Source of the DNA: Cycas panzhihuaensis
Lineage: Eukaryota; Cycadophyta
DNA: 64,000 nt
Assembly (NCBI GenBank): GCA_023213395.1
Contig: CM041465.1
Span: 100,385,741-100,449,740, forward strand
Reading direction: 5' to 3'
Position numbers and translations under genes: made by a program. Shown piece by piece: positions 45,583 through 57,493 of the stretch (within the stretch, counting starts at the first letter, position 1; each line of letters starts with the position of its first letter). The notes beneath the pieces were generated by a model. The model saw nothing but the letters and a program-made list of their open reading frames with translations, was not told the DNA's origin and did no database searches.

Positions 45583-48158
45583 TGAAACGCTTGCTACTGG
45601 GCGGTGTCCCTACGTTTAGCAAAAGGATATAAGAATACGCTATGCTAACTAAGCTAGGCAGCGAGGACCTCACTTCATAGGGCGTCCATGCGCCAAAGCA
45701 CGGATTCGGGACTGCAAGGTGACTGGTTGCTTCCAGGTAGCCATGCAAAGCAAGGCCTTCCTACCCTTCGGATGGCCGGGAAGGAGAGAGAATGCCTTAC
45801 GCGCTGCATCTTCTCAAGGCAATGAGAAGGCAACGAATGGAAGGGGAACTAACTAATGTGCAGGTAAATGCGGGAAAGGGTGTAACGGGAGTAGCTTGAA
45901 TATGACACGAGTAAGCTATCTATGCTATGCTGTGCTAGATAAAGTAAGAAATAATGTAAAAGATGAATGCACTTTCCCTTTTTCCTTTATATTCTTTTAC
46001 AATTTCTTAACTACTCAGGCAAATGCATGAAAGGCAACAAATGTAAAAGGGGATATGTGGGAAATGAGGGGAATACCTAGACCCGGTGTCTGAAATGGAG
46101 TGTAGCTCGTCTCTCTAAGTCCTGCTCCCTTCTTCTCCGTTTGTCGTGCATGCAACGCCAGTGAGTGGTAATGACTGGAAGTGATAGAAGAGGGGTTTAC
46201 TTACCTCCCCTTAAACATGCAAAAGCAAATAAAATGGAAAGAAATGAAAAAGCTTGAAACTGAAGAAAGAAATGCTCTACACGGGGAACTAACCTACAAC
46301 AGGCTCATCCCACGTATCACTCCACTAATGTGCGATCCTACAAACGGGTGAGAAGGACACCTTCCTCTCGGAAGAGAGACCATAAGATATACCAAGAAAT
46401 ATATATATAAACTGAAATCAAATGGAACTAAGATCTATGCTAAGTATTGAAATATAACCAGATGAAATAGCAAGAAACGCTTTCACCACCATGCACCGCG
46501 AAAACACTTGAAAGGGAAAGGAGTATAGCCTCGGGATGGCTAACTCACCCATGGGAGACCTCCACAGAACTTGGGGAAGAAAAACTAGTTGGCGATAAGG
46601 TAGTGAAATAACAACTGTAACAAGGAAAATAATAACAAAAAAGGAACTGGGGCTTACGTAGGTTCCAACACCAACAGGTGAGACTTCTGGCAATGACGTA
46701 GTGGCAGGTTGCCTATGCTAAGTGGAACACCCTAACTAAATTCCCTAAACTCCCTTAGCCCATTCCCTAAGAAAGCGCTGATGGTAAAGGGCCAAGAGGA
46801 CAAGGGACGAAACCCTTCGAGAGAAGGATAGCAATGGGGGACGGAACCCCGCCTACCTCCCTCAAATCCTCGTATGTTACTCCTTTACACTGGCTAACTA
46901 AGGAAAGGGTGAAAGAGATAGTTTAAGGAAAATAGAGAGGCTTCAAAGAAACAATGGGAGGGTATTACTAATCTAGTGCAACACTATGAGGAAAACTTTA
47001 GCTAACTAGGATCCCATTCATTAAGAAACAAAAGAAATAGGAACAAAGTGAATTGCAAGTAGAAATAAGAAGTACCTTGTAGGGAGAAGATCAAGCATGA
47101 ACTTTGCTACCAGGAATAGCAGCAACAACCAACGTATGAGGACTAATCATGAGTAGTCCTTGCAAGAGTGAGAATGAAGAAAACTCCTTTCAAGCTTGGA
47201 GCCTTGGAAGTTGGCTCTTTGGGAAGCTTTTAGGTGAAAATGTCACTTGGATCCTTTAGCACCTACAAAGAAAGATAGGGCTTACTGTGAAGAGTTGTAG
47301 GGGGCAGCAATGGCCCTACAAGTCTAACTGATAGCAATCATTTTCTCCTTTGTCCAATTGCTATGTATGTAGGTTGTCTTTTCTGCGTGTTTTCTTATGT
47401 GAAAGTTAGAAATTCTTCCAAGAGATTTGAAAAATGGCTAAAAGATATGAAAAATAGGGAGCACAATCCCCTTTATCCCCCCTGTTCATAGCAGGTGAAC
47501 GTTGGGGATGTCAAGGCGACTCGAATCAATCAACGCCACACGGTAGTTTTGCAAAAAAATGGAAATTATCATATGGTTCTCTTTTTTTAAATTTCAAACA
47601 ATGTACCACCAGAACTCAGTGATACCGCAAGAAACTCATGGCATCGCTAAGTTTACAAAGTGGTATCGATCGAAACAAAAAAAGAGAAAAACAAGCAGAA
47701 ACATCAGGTTTTGGGGTAAAAACCAAGGCTAAACATAAGCTAGGGCAGTTGGGGGAATGCCCAGGTAATGGGCAGGTATCCAAAACAATGCAAAGGGTCC
47801 TAACTAAGGATTAAATCAGACTTAGGAAGGACTGCAACATAAGCGACATGTTGTAACGAGAGCAAATAGGATTGACTGAAACATCCCGGGAGATCGTGGA
47901 GATAATGTGGGTGGCTGTGCGCCATATGGGGTGTAGCATTCACTGAGGAATGCCCCTCACCGTGAGTCACATAGTCGATAGTGTGCCGTAAGCACATGCA
48001 TTATGAGCAAGTAGAAAAGTAATGTGGGCAGGCAGGCATATATCAAGCAACCTACTCTAAATAACCTCAATCAAGCATGGGCAAAAAAAAGTAAGAAAGT
48101 ATACTTGAACAAACCTGCGTCGATGCGTCTCAAGTCCATTCCCAGTAGCTGGGAAACA
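45583..48158 (-). repeat. E2 5' LTR, 2,576 bp
   Basis: Direct partner of 27,132-29,699, with the same ends and target duplication GACGG following at 48,159-48,163. Divergence from the partner is mostly C/T and G/A changes, denser in CG-rich parts (for example about 12% in the first 180 bp by my count). Confidence 0.95.
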
Positions 48159-49350
48159 GACGGGAACAAAGATGTTTATCGTAGGTCCTTTGTGAGTGAG
48201 TTTTGGACGCCAAGTTAGCCTGATAATCGGCTAAGCGTCTCTCATCCAAAGCCTCGAGGTCTAAAAGGTGAGCATGACAGATCAACTCTTCATCAATGAG
48301 ACCTCGAAGAGAGACTCGAAAGGAAGGAATCTCTACCTCCAATGGGAGTACCGCCTCGGTACCGTAGACCAAGGAGAACGGGGTCATTCCCGTGGTGGAA
48401 CGGATAGAGGTGCGATACCCACAAAGCGGAAGGTAGTTGAAGATGCCAGTCTCTTTGAGACTGAGCAACAGTTTTCTTTAGGATATTGATGAGAGTCTTA
48501 TTAAAAGACTCCACCTGACTATTTACCTAAGGATAGTGAGGAGAAGAAGTTTTATGAGAAATCTTAAATTTCTTGCAAAGCTCATCTATCTCCTTGTTAC
48601 AAAAGGGGGTTCCATTGTTAGTGATTAAGACGTCCAGAATCCCGAAACGGCAAATGACATACTGGTAAATAAATGTAGCTATTATTTTATCAGGAGTAGT
48701 AATTAAGGGAAAGACCTTTGCCCATTTGGTGAAATATTCTATGGCAGTCAAGATAAACTTGTGCTGTGATGACGAAGGAAGAGAAATAGCCCTGATGAGG
48801 TCTAGCTGCCACTGAGCAAAAGGCCATGGAGAAACAATGGGGTGAAGGGCCTCAGAAGGCACATGGAAAATATTAGCATATTTCTGACATCACTGACATC
48901 TCAGGTCGAAGGCGTGGGCATCCTTGAAAAGGGACAGCCAGAAGTAACCCATGCAGAGGATCCTCTGAGCCATAGACTGGACTCCAAAGTGGCCCCTACA
49001 AATACCATGGTGGCATTCATGGAGTATTTGGTCAGCTTCATTGGCAGTGACACAGCGGAGGAGGATCCCCATCAAGGGACCTCTTGTACAATACTTCATC
49101 CATGAGGAAGTATTGCTTAACAGAAGTCTAGATGCGAGATCCAACTTTACTACTAGCATCAGGGTGGTATTATTGTTGTGTGAGATACCACACTATATCG
49201 CCATACTACTCATTATCGATGAGTGGATGAGGAGAGATGTCCTGAATCATCAAGATGGACTCATCAGGAAGAGAATCGTTGATGGGAGTATCAAAGGAGT
49301 TAGGAATAGGGGCGTTGGCAAGCTGCTTAGCCACCACCATTCCCTTCTTT
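48159..49350 (-). pseudogene. E1 integrase, main part, cut by E2
   Basis: Minus-strand frames 49,159-48,890, 48,862-48,527 and 48,514-48,164 give DEVLYKRS-like start sequence, ILHECHHGICRGHFG (zinc region), WQLDLIRAI, VLITNNGTPF (catalytic Asp changed to Asn), ESFNKTLINIL (catalytic Glu) and GMTPFSLVYGTEA. The gene stops at the E2 border, after the RTYDKHLCSR segment; its C-terminus is at 26,933-27,131. With E2 and one GACGG removed, the two parts meet in the frame seen in the E2 integrase. Confidence 0.9.
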
Positions 49351-50990
49351 GATTTTCGATTAATGATATGAAGGTTGAATTCTTAAAGTAGGATGGCCCA
49401 ACGACGAGCCCTACCCATCAAATCTGAGTGAGTGAGTAAGTATTGTAAGGGATTCGATTGGACGATCACCTTGGTGGTATTACGAAGCAAGTAGTGTCTA
49501 AACTTCTTGGTTGCGTGGACCAAGGAGAGACACTCCTTTTCAGTAGGAGAGTAGTTAAGTTCAGCAGCCACGAGGGTGCAACTAATGAAATAAATAGCCC
49601 TCTCGACTCCTGAGTCATCCTCCTGAGCTAACATAGTGGCCAAGGACCCGTCAGTTGCCAATGTATATAGAACGAAGGGCCTATCGAAGCAAGGGAGCGC
49701 CAGCGTAGGAGCAGAAGCAAGGGCTTCCTTAAGTCCTTCGAAGGCCTTTTGGGTCTTGTTAGACCAAACAAAAGGATCTCCCTTCTTTAATAGGTTCGTA
49801 AGGGGTTTAGCATTTATGGCGAAATCTGCCAAGAAGCACCTGAGAAAACCGAGCCTACCTAGAAACGACTTGATCCGTCGTTGGGTTATAGGGGGCGGCA
49901 TGTCAAGGATTGCCCTGACCTTATCAGGATCAATCTGGATTCCTTGTTTAGACATAAGAAATCCAAGGAGTTTGCTTGAAGTAATGGCAAACACACACTT
50001 GAGTGGGTTTAGGCTAACATGATACTTGCGGCATCGTGAGAAGATAGCCCGCAAGTCGGAGGGATGATGGGCCCTGACACGTGAGAGACCCATCATGTCA
50101 TCCATGAAGACCTCCAATGTGCTATCAATGAGGTCATGGAAGATGAAATACATGGCTCTCTAGTAAGTAGCACCTGCATTTTTAAGGCCAAAGGGCATCA
50201 CCTTGTAGGCAAAGGTACCCCATGGTGTAGTGAAGGCTGTCTTGTGGTGGTCTTCAAGAGATATCTGGATCTGGTTATAACTAGAGAAGCTGTCCATTAA
50301 GGACATGACTCTGAATTTAGCGGTTTGATCAATGATTTGATTGATGAAGGGAAGTGGAAAGTTGTCCTTAGGACAAGCATTGTTAATGTCGCAGAAGTCG
50401 ACGTATATGCGGATGGCCCTGTTCTTCTTAGCAACAGGGACAATGTCGGAGACCTACTTGGGGTAATCAATGGAAGTAATGAGTCCAGTGTCCAAGAGAT
50501 TTTTAACCTTCATCTTGATAGTGGCTGAGAGCTTTGGGTGAAGGGGATGTTGCTTCTGACACACGGGGCAGGCGCCAGGGATGGTAGTGAGATTATGGGT
50601 GACAATAGAGGGGTCAATTCCTTTCATATCAGTATAATCCCACGCGAAAACATCCCGAAACTCCTGGAACAAAAGGGAATACTCCCTTACCTCATTAGGA
50701 GAGCATTCCATCCTGACCTTAATGACCTTGCCAGGGGCCAAGACTATGTCTCAGATTACCCCCATGCACATGGCATTCCCCTCCTCGAAGTGGAGAGGGG
50801 CAAGGTCAATGGGAGGAGATGGAATAGGGGACGGGATTAGGTCGACGAGTGTGGACCCAATCGCAGGGATCTTATAGTGGCCAAGCCTATAGTGACTAGA
50901 AGGCAAGTTAAGCACGAAGCTCACTAGGTGCTCGAGTAAGGTTTCATCATCCTCGAAGTAATCCACCCCATGGATGACCTTACTTTGAGT
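49351..50990 (-). pseudogene. E1 reverse transcriptase and gypsy-type RNase H
   Basis: A 256-codon frame (50,153-49,383) covers MYFIFHDLIDSTLEVFMDDM (YxDD box), LGRLGFLRCFLADFA, LYTLATDGSLATMLA (RNase H; TDAS changed), [14 protein letters not shown] and KKFRHYLL. Upstream, 50,966-50,165 has the N-terminal RT blocks (EDDETLLEHL, LHPKLSATIKMKVKNLL, DNFPLPFINQIID, MPFGLKNAGA). A TAG at 50,160-50,162 stands where E2 has CAG in YQRAM. The frame ends with LTHSDLMGRARRWAILL, and no second RNase H follows before integrase. Confidence 0.9.
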
Positions 50991-51041
50991 AAATAAAGTG
51001 CTAGAAGAAATGGAGGCAACGGGACTGTGATGGTCATTGGG

Positions 51042-54000
51042 TTATCTATCTTCCTCGTAAGACTCTGAGAGAGAGTCAAGAAGGGGCTCCTCGGGAGGAG
51101 CGAAAGGCAGTTCTTCGAAGCCATCACCTGTGGGGGGTGATGAAGGGGAAGAACTGATGATGGACGAGTCAACACGAGCAATGACATGTGATACATAGGA
51201 GTGGCTAGTCTCACCAATAAAAGAGGTTCTAGATAGAGATCTAGAACAAGATGGGCATAACCTACTGGTACGAAGGAAAGAGACGGGATGGAGACAATCC
51301 TTGCCCTCGTCGTATGACTCGTCATCACTAAACGAGGTGAGGTACCCGTAGCTCCCAACACCAATAGGAGCGAAACGTGTGAGACTAGGAAAAGAAGATG
51401 CAGGATCTTCTTTAGACGGATTGGATATACTAATGGAGCAAGCTGAGGCATGCGTAGAAGGACCTTGGATTGCCTGATTAATAGGACAGGTTTGTTTGGC
51501 AAGTGGGTGGGTATTCGTGGGGAACAACCCTCATTCGTCCATCATGGACGAATTTAAGTTATCCCAAAAGAGTCAAACACACGACTCTCATTTGGTCAAG
51601 CCATGGACGACCTAAGAGAAGGTTGTAGCCGACATCGACGTAGAGGACTATAACATTAGCGAGGATAGTCTTGCCCTCGAGGGTGAGCAGAATCATGACA
51701 GATCCCAATGGGGTCTTCTTGCTACCGTCATAACCTTGGCATTGCCATAGAACAGGTTCCAAGGTGGAAATGCCAAGATCTTGCATGACATGCAAGGGCA
51801 TAGTATTCACAGAAGAACCGTTGTCGACAATGGTCCTTCACAGGGTACAATCGGCTGTATCGATGGTAATAGTGAATGGGAAGTTCCACTGACATTCCCT
51901 TTCACATGCGGGAGGAAGGTCCTTAGGATCAAAAGAAATAACAGGTTCATGACTTTGGGTGACACCCAAAGCATGGACGTGCACGTCATTCGATCCTAAA
52001 GCTTCCAAGAGGAGAGCCCGTTGCTTGGGACAACTCCTCAAAACGTCCATCAAGGACATTCCTGCAGCAACGGTATGAAGCTCATCCATGATGGAGAAAG
52101 GTTTACCCTTCGCGGTAGGCTGGGTAAGTACCCTTCGAAAATCATAATGACCCGGGTGCACAGGAATGGCCTTGGGGAAGAGAGGTACTTCCGTAGGAGT
52201 GTTCTTTGGAAGAGGGTCAGAAGGAGTAGAGGAAGAAGCACCGGTTGCTTCTTTAGCGGCTTGAGACCTGGTAAGGACATACGAAGAAGTAGCCCCAACC
52301 ATTTAGATCACCTTCTTCCCCTTGTTCTAGGGCTATGAAGGTGATGGGATGCGATGGTTAGGGGAACAGGAGGAAGAGGACGAATCCCAGGCACCCTTCC
52401 CTTTATCGCAGGAAGGACAAAAATTTGGCGATCTTCCTTGGTTCTAGTTATTCTTGGATTGAGTGTTGCGATCATGTTCCCCATATTTGGGGAACGGATC
52501 CTTGTGAACTGTTTGGTCTAAATTAGGCCTTGAGGCCAGTTTAGGGGAGGAGTCACGTCAAGGGGCATCCTTAGGATGCTGGGCCCTATAATGTGAGTCA
52601 TCATGGAAGCACTCCCCATGAATGAAGCACCACTTCTTCTCAAGCGAGGGATCTATCTTTCTCGTTTGAGAGGACTGGGCATTTCCATTCCTGAGGAGGG
52701 AATCTTGAGTTACTTGTTGAATTTGTTTATTAGATGTTGGAGATGAAGGGGCTTGTAGCTTGCATTCCTTCATCGTACGTTCGAACAAACATATGGCAAA
52801 TGTGAGGGGGTCTAAAGTCCTCTCAGTTGGGTGAGAGGAAGACCTAGAGGATTGTTGGGGTTTAGTATCCTTAGTTAGGGGTGGTGCCTCACGTTGCTGT
52901 GAGGGCTTGAGAGGCTTCTTGAGTCTAGCCTGGATCTCAATAGCCTCCAAAACTAAGCACTTGGCAATCGCAAAGTCATATGTGGTCGCCCTTATTTTAA
53001 GGACTTCCATATGTACTTCAGGACGAAGTACGTTAACGAAAAGGTCTCTCTTCAACTCCTCGGGCAACGTGGCCTTAGTGGAGTGAAGAAGGCCATGGAA
53101 TTGTCGCACAAAGTCATGATTCATCTCATTATGACATTATTTGAGCGATAAGAGGGATTTTATTCTGCTCTCGAATGGATGAGCTACATCAAAGTAGTTG
53201 ATGAATTCATCCACCAATTGCTAGAATAGAAAAATAGAGTGTGCAGGGAGGCGATAAAACTACTTAAGGGCATCACCCTGCAAAGATCATGGAAACAATT
53301 TTATTAGGATATGGTTGTAAGCCTAGTAGTCTATACATGCCATAGAAAAACTATGCACGTGTTCAGCTGGGTCTTGCGATGAAGTTCCATCAAATCTAGG
53401 AACTTTGAGAGGATAAGGCGGCAGATTAGTTCTTAATGCCTCAATGGATAAAGGTATTGACCTATAGTCCATGAAGGGACATGCCCTTGCCTGGCCCGTA
53501 GGATCAACGAATGATGTAGTAGGTAGCGAGCAAGGAATGGACGTGGGTGGCAAACCCATCCCTCCTTGAGGAAATGCCCCTTATTGGAAGGGGGCTTGAG
53601 GATAGGTGCCTTGAAAAGGAGTCGGGTTCCCTTGTGAAGGCATGGCAAAAGGGATTGTGCTAAATGGCAGAAAAGAGGGATGTGGAACCAGGTTTTGCCC
53701 ATATGGGTCGCCCGTAGGTGGGGTGATCCCATATGGGTGTAGCGGATCTACTCCATAAGCTGGGACGTGGTTCCCTCTACCCTGCCCCCAAGGTTGAGAA
53801 GTGTACCCCAGGGGGATGTAAAAGGAAGAGCCAACAGGTTGGTTTTGAGGGTATGTGGGAGTAGGTCCCACATGACTAATGGTGGAAGAGTTAGTAGGAC
53901 TGACAGGCCTACTAGAGAATGTATGCACCACATTGGGGGATGGCACATTAGTTTGGCTAGGAAAGGGTATGCTAACCTTCAACTGAGGGAAAGACATACC

Positions 54001-54638
54001 ACAAGAAGGCCCCGAAGCACTAGGGCCTTGTGAGGGATAGAAGGTGCAACATGCGTCCCCGTAACAATAATAGGGAAAGGACAGGACGAATGTGTAGGCA
54101 TAAAAGGATTGGTTGTTGCAGGAGGAGTAGATGAGGATGAAGAAAGTGGGGGAGGAGCAGACGTGGAAGAGGCTCCCCCATGGAAGGCATCTTCAAACCA
54201 TCTAGGATGTGGTTGAAAATGAGCAGTGCAGTAGCACTTGTTAAAAGCTTCAACCACATCGGCGGGAGGAGTATCTACATGATCGTAAGAGGTAGACGGG
54301 ACCTCAAATAAAGTAGATCCCTCAAGACGTTCCTCATAAGAATCACCAACTCAGTGGTAAATCTCAAGAGGAAAAGATCCTTCTACCGCATGGGTAGAGG
54401 GATGGGCATTAAGCAGGTGATGTTGGTCACTCGGGTAGTAAATAGGATCATCACCCTCCTGGGTGGATCCCAGAATAGAAGAGGGAAACTCATGAGTTCC
54501 CAAGGTTGAGGTGTGGTAGGCCCAATCGGAAGGGTATCCCTCCATAGTTGAATCAGAATCTGACGAAGGAAGAGGATGATACCCAGGATCTTCTAACAAT
54601 GGAGGTAAGCCACGTAAGCGATGAGAGAAGTGTCGCAT
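51042..54638 (-). pseudogene. E1 gag, protease and linker
   Basis: The polyprotein start is MRHFSHRLRGLPPL at 54,638. A Pro/Ser-rich gag N-terminus (54,259-53,581) follows, then the retro-gag core (53,559-52,900; LPEELKRDLFVNVLRPEVH) and a C-x2-H-x4-H knuckle WCFIHGECFHDDSHY (last Cys changed to Tyr; about 52,610). The protease is at about 51,900-51,560 with VDNGSSVNTMPL-like active site and YNLLLGRPW. A Ser/Pro-rich linker lies at 51,527-51,042. Frameshifts and stops break it, for example around 52,320-52,500 and 53,130-53,320. Order and length match E2. Confidence 0.85.
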
Positions 54639-54787
54639 ACAAGGCTAGCCAACACTATAGGAGAAAGAAAGGGCGATAAAGGGCGCACATTGGGGGCTGC
54701 CCAATGAAGAAAACAAAGTAGGAGAAAACCACAAGGAGGTAGCAATACCAACAGAAAAGAGTAGAAACTAGCTCCCTTACTGGCAGA

Positions 54788-54805
54788 TCCCCAGTATGGT
54801 CGCTA
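54788..54805 (-). other. E1 primer-binding site
   Basis: Coding strand TAGCGACCATACTGGGGA, one change from the E2 site (TGGCGACC...), one base inside the 5' LTR. Confidence 0.65.
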
Positions 54806-56842
54806 GTGGATGCGTGCCTACGGGATAGCTACCTAACTGAGTAGGAGTAACGAGAGTAGTCAATGGCACTATCAAGTGTAGATAAGAACCTACGAGCAAG
54901 GCAAATACCACATAGGGTACCCCGTGCGCTAGAGTGTGAGTTCGGGACCTGTGGATGGTACCCAGCTACCTAAAGGTGGTTCCCCACTTCTACTAAGAGA
55001 AGGAGAGGCAGAAGAATGGCCAGGATAGATCTTAGAGAAGGGTCCTCCCACCCTTAGATGGCCGGAAGGGAAGGGAGAGAAACCCTCAAAGGTTCCCTGT
55101 AGCAGAGGGAAACAAGTAGGTGAATAACCTACAGTCAAGGCTCCCTTGGTTGCTCGAACGAGTGGAGGAAACCAAAGGGAAATGTGGAGAGTAACTAAAA
55201 AGGATGAGGGTGCCAAAGGCACACAAGAAAATGGAGTAGAACCAATGTAAGCTAAGAGGACAAAGACAAAGCTTACAAACTAAGGGCAAAGGTTGCAAAC
55301 CCAAAAGGGGAAGGTCGCAAACCAAAAGGGAAAGGTCACAAACCAAAAGGGAAAGGTCGGGAGAAAGGTCTTCTTAAAACCTTTCCTACAAAGATACTAA
55401 TTAAATGTAAACCAAAAGAAGAAATAATTTCCCTTTTTCCTTTTAAGTGGTCTAATTACTACCATGCATGAACTTCTAAAAGAGAGAAGATAAGATGAAG
55501 TGAAGGTACATACCTGGGATGGAGGCACGGTTGAAGCAGCAACGTTCCCACAAGGTGTCCAAGATCGCTCCACTAAGCACGGTGAGAAGGGGGTCGCAGT
55601 AGGGCAAAGCGTGGGGCTTCCTTACCTTCCCTGGAAGCGACACGAGAGTGCCAAGAAAGGAAAAAGGGGAAAGTAATGACAGCAAATGAAGTGTTGTAAT
55701 AAATAAGACTATATACACTTACCCGAGAGAGAGAGAAAGGGATGAGTCCTTTGCATCCTTCATGTACCTGCAAGTAAGTGAGAGTATCCCTTTCTGGAGA
55801 AAGGGTGCTAGTAATACAAAGTAGAATCCTAACAACACATGTATGCATGTAACAAGCATAAGCCTCAACATATATATGTTAGCATTCAATATTATAATAG
55901 TAAACTATAATGAAAACTATCCAAATAAATGGTGGATAAGTCAGTAAGCCTCGGAGGGGCCCACCTCCTGCAAAGAGCAACCCTACCTTCCCTCAAGAAG
56001 CCACAAGGCAATGAGGATAGGGCTGTACAAAGGGCTGGAAGTAGAGACAACAAGAGTAGAAGGAAGCTCAAAGAGATTCCTAGCAACTGGAGTATTATAG
56101 GAAGCAAACCAAGTTACTAAGGACTAGGTTGAGCTAGAGACAAGTAGCCGGGGCTTATGTGCGGCCCGGATAGAAGATATAGGCCTGCAAACCAGTGTTG
56201 CAATAGGTGCAAACACTAATTTCAGTGGTTGGAAATAGGCTTCAAACCCTTAGCCCCACTCTAGGAATAGCACGGGGACAAAGAGGAAGGTTTGGAGGGC
56301 AGAAGCCTCTTAGGGAGCGTGAGGGTGGTACAAAATCCACCCAGCTCTATCCCAAACCTTATGCAACCCTCTTTGGCCGCTGTCCTAGGTGTGAAACACA
56401 GGAAAAAGAGCCTAAATAGTAGGGAAGACAGTCCAAGACAAAGGCAAGAAACAATCTCCAAAAGTAAGATAAGATAAGCTAGAAATAACCATGCAAAACT
56501 GGGCAAAAAGAAGACTTTAACTAATAAATACCTCTGAAGAAGATGGGAGGCGTTTGCCTCTGTCAAAACCTATTGAGAAAAGGTTGAGAAATCTGGAAAA
56601 AGGATGTGGAGTAGCGGGTGTGGAATCCCTGCTAAGGTGACTGAAGGAAAATCTTGCACTTGATATTGCTTGGCAGCTACCTGGGCAAAGAAGTCCTGGA
56701 AACTCTTCAAAGAGGCCCTCTCCAAGGTGTGCAAGGGGCTGGGAAGATGTCATAGCTAAACCAAGGGAGAGTTGGGCACTAGAGAGTAGTTGTGATCCTT
56801 CTAAAATGAGGCCAAAAGATCCCTAAAATGATTTAGGTAAGA

Positions 56843-56850
56843 CTTAAATA
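56843..56850 (-). promoter_or_regulatory. TATA box of the E1 LTR promoter
   Basis: TATTTAAG after GCTGGG. The same box, in the same context, occurs in the E1 3' LTR (21,720-21,713) and the E3 LTR (63,155-63,148). It lies in the half of the LTR expected to be U3 on the minus strand. Confidence 0.5.
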
Positions 56851-56978
56851 CCCAGCCCCAGCCTTAATCGAGCGATAAGGGCGCGACTGGCGGTGAGTTA
56901 AGTCATGAGACACGTGGCAATTCTGTAATAAATGCAAGAATTGCCACCGTGGATTTTAAAAAATAAGTCATGACAGTC

Positions 56979-57042
56979 GCACCATGGTAAACTTCGTGGT
57001 ACCGTGGTAAATTTTGTGGTATCGCAAAATCTACCGTGGTGC
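56979..57042. repeat. Clustered inverted repeats in the U3 of the E1 5' LTR
   Basis: Outer arms GCACCATGGTA (56,979) and TACCGTGGTGC (ending 57,042) pair with one mismatch. Inside is a second hairpin, AATTTTGTGGT / ATCGCAAAATC, and a GGTACC centre at about 56,998-57,003. Related clusters lie at 21,850-21,913 (E1 3' LTR), 29,150-29,207 (E2) and 63,312-63,332 (E3; ATTTGCGG / CCGCAAAT). Confidence 0.75.
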
Positions 57043-57493
57043 AGGACTAGAAGTCAAAATTGGCATGAACAACTAGCCTGGGTTATAGACCAATGACCTA
57101 GGAGGCCGTCAAGGGGGCAGGCCCACCTGCCCAGAGGCAGACAAGTAGATAAATAAGCCACAGGAAGCAACAATGGGACTCAAAGGTGCGACAAGTTCAC
57201 CAAACGACGATGGATCATCACGTGGGCAAGGATGATGTGAGCCAAATGGGTCTTAAGGTGAGTAGGGCAGAATGTAGGAAGTGATGCAGCCACCGAGGTG
57301 TCACACTCACTGGGAATGTGCCCCCGCTATAGTCGCCATAGGCTAGATAGGTGTAGATGACAACAGGACCATCTACGAAATCATAGCATGCAAGAAGATA
57401 CTCATCACAAAAGAGAACAATAATAAGGTAAGAAGCATACCTGCACTTACCTAAGTTGATTGCTCTGTATCCATTCCCGGAAGCTGGGAAACA

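Larger units (their letters stand above)
27132..48158 (-). mobile_element. E2, giant Ty3/gypsy (Tat-like) retrotransposon nested in E1
   Basis: The LTRs are 27,132-29,699 (3', 2,568 bp) and 45,583-48,158 (5', 2,576 bp); both start TGAAAC and end GGGAAACA on the plus strand. The flanks are identical GACGG at 27,127-27,131 and 48,159-48,163. It was inserted into the integrase gene of E1, so E2 is the younger of the two. Total length is 21,027 bp, of which about 4.4 kb is an internal tandem duplication. Gene order matches E1, including the antisense spliced gene and the distal RNase H. The internal regions of E1 and E2 are clearly homologous, while most of the LTR sequence is not. In a 330-bp sample the two LTRs differ at about 7% of sites, mainly transitions. 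Confidence 0.95.
19607..57493 (-). mobile_element. E1, giant Ty3/gypsy (Tat-like) retrotransposon, interrupted by E2
   Basis: The LTRs are at 19,607-22,350 (3') and 54,807-57,493 (5'); both begin TGGAT and end GGAAACA as read on the plus strand (TGTTTCC...ATCCA on the coding strand). The flanking 5-mers are GATCT (19,602-19,606) and GATCC (57,494-57,498), a target duplication with one change. Without E2 the element is about 16.9 kb. The coding-strand order is gag, PR, RT, RH, IN, then an antisense spliced gene, then a second RNase H. The primer-binding site and polypurine tract are both recognisable. The extra antisense ORF between IN and 3' LTR and the second RNase H are known traits of the Tat/Ogre lineage, hence the assignment. 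All genes are broken. Confidence 0.9.
54807..57493 (-). repeat. E1 5' LTR, 2,687 bp
   Basis: Direct partner of 19,607-22,350. It ends GGGAAACA at 57,493, followed by GATCC. A TATTTAAG box on the minus strand is at 56,850-56,843, and an inverted-repeat cluster lies about 130-190 bp upstream of it (56,979-57,042). Confidence 0.92.

Noticed and set aside
27132-48158. Reading 19.6-57.5 kb as two elements side by side rather than nested
   Set aside because: E1 integrase breaks exactly at the E2 LTR borders, the two pieces are complementary, and GACGG flanks E2 on both sides.
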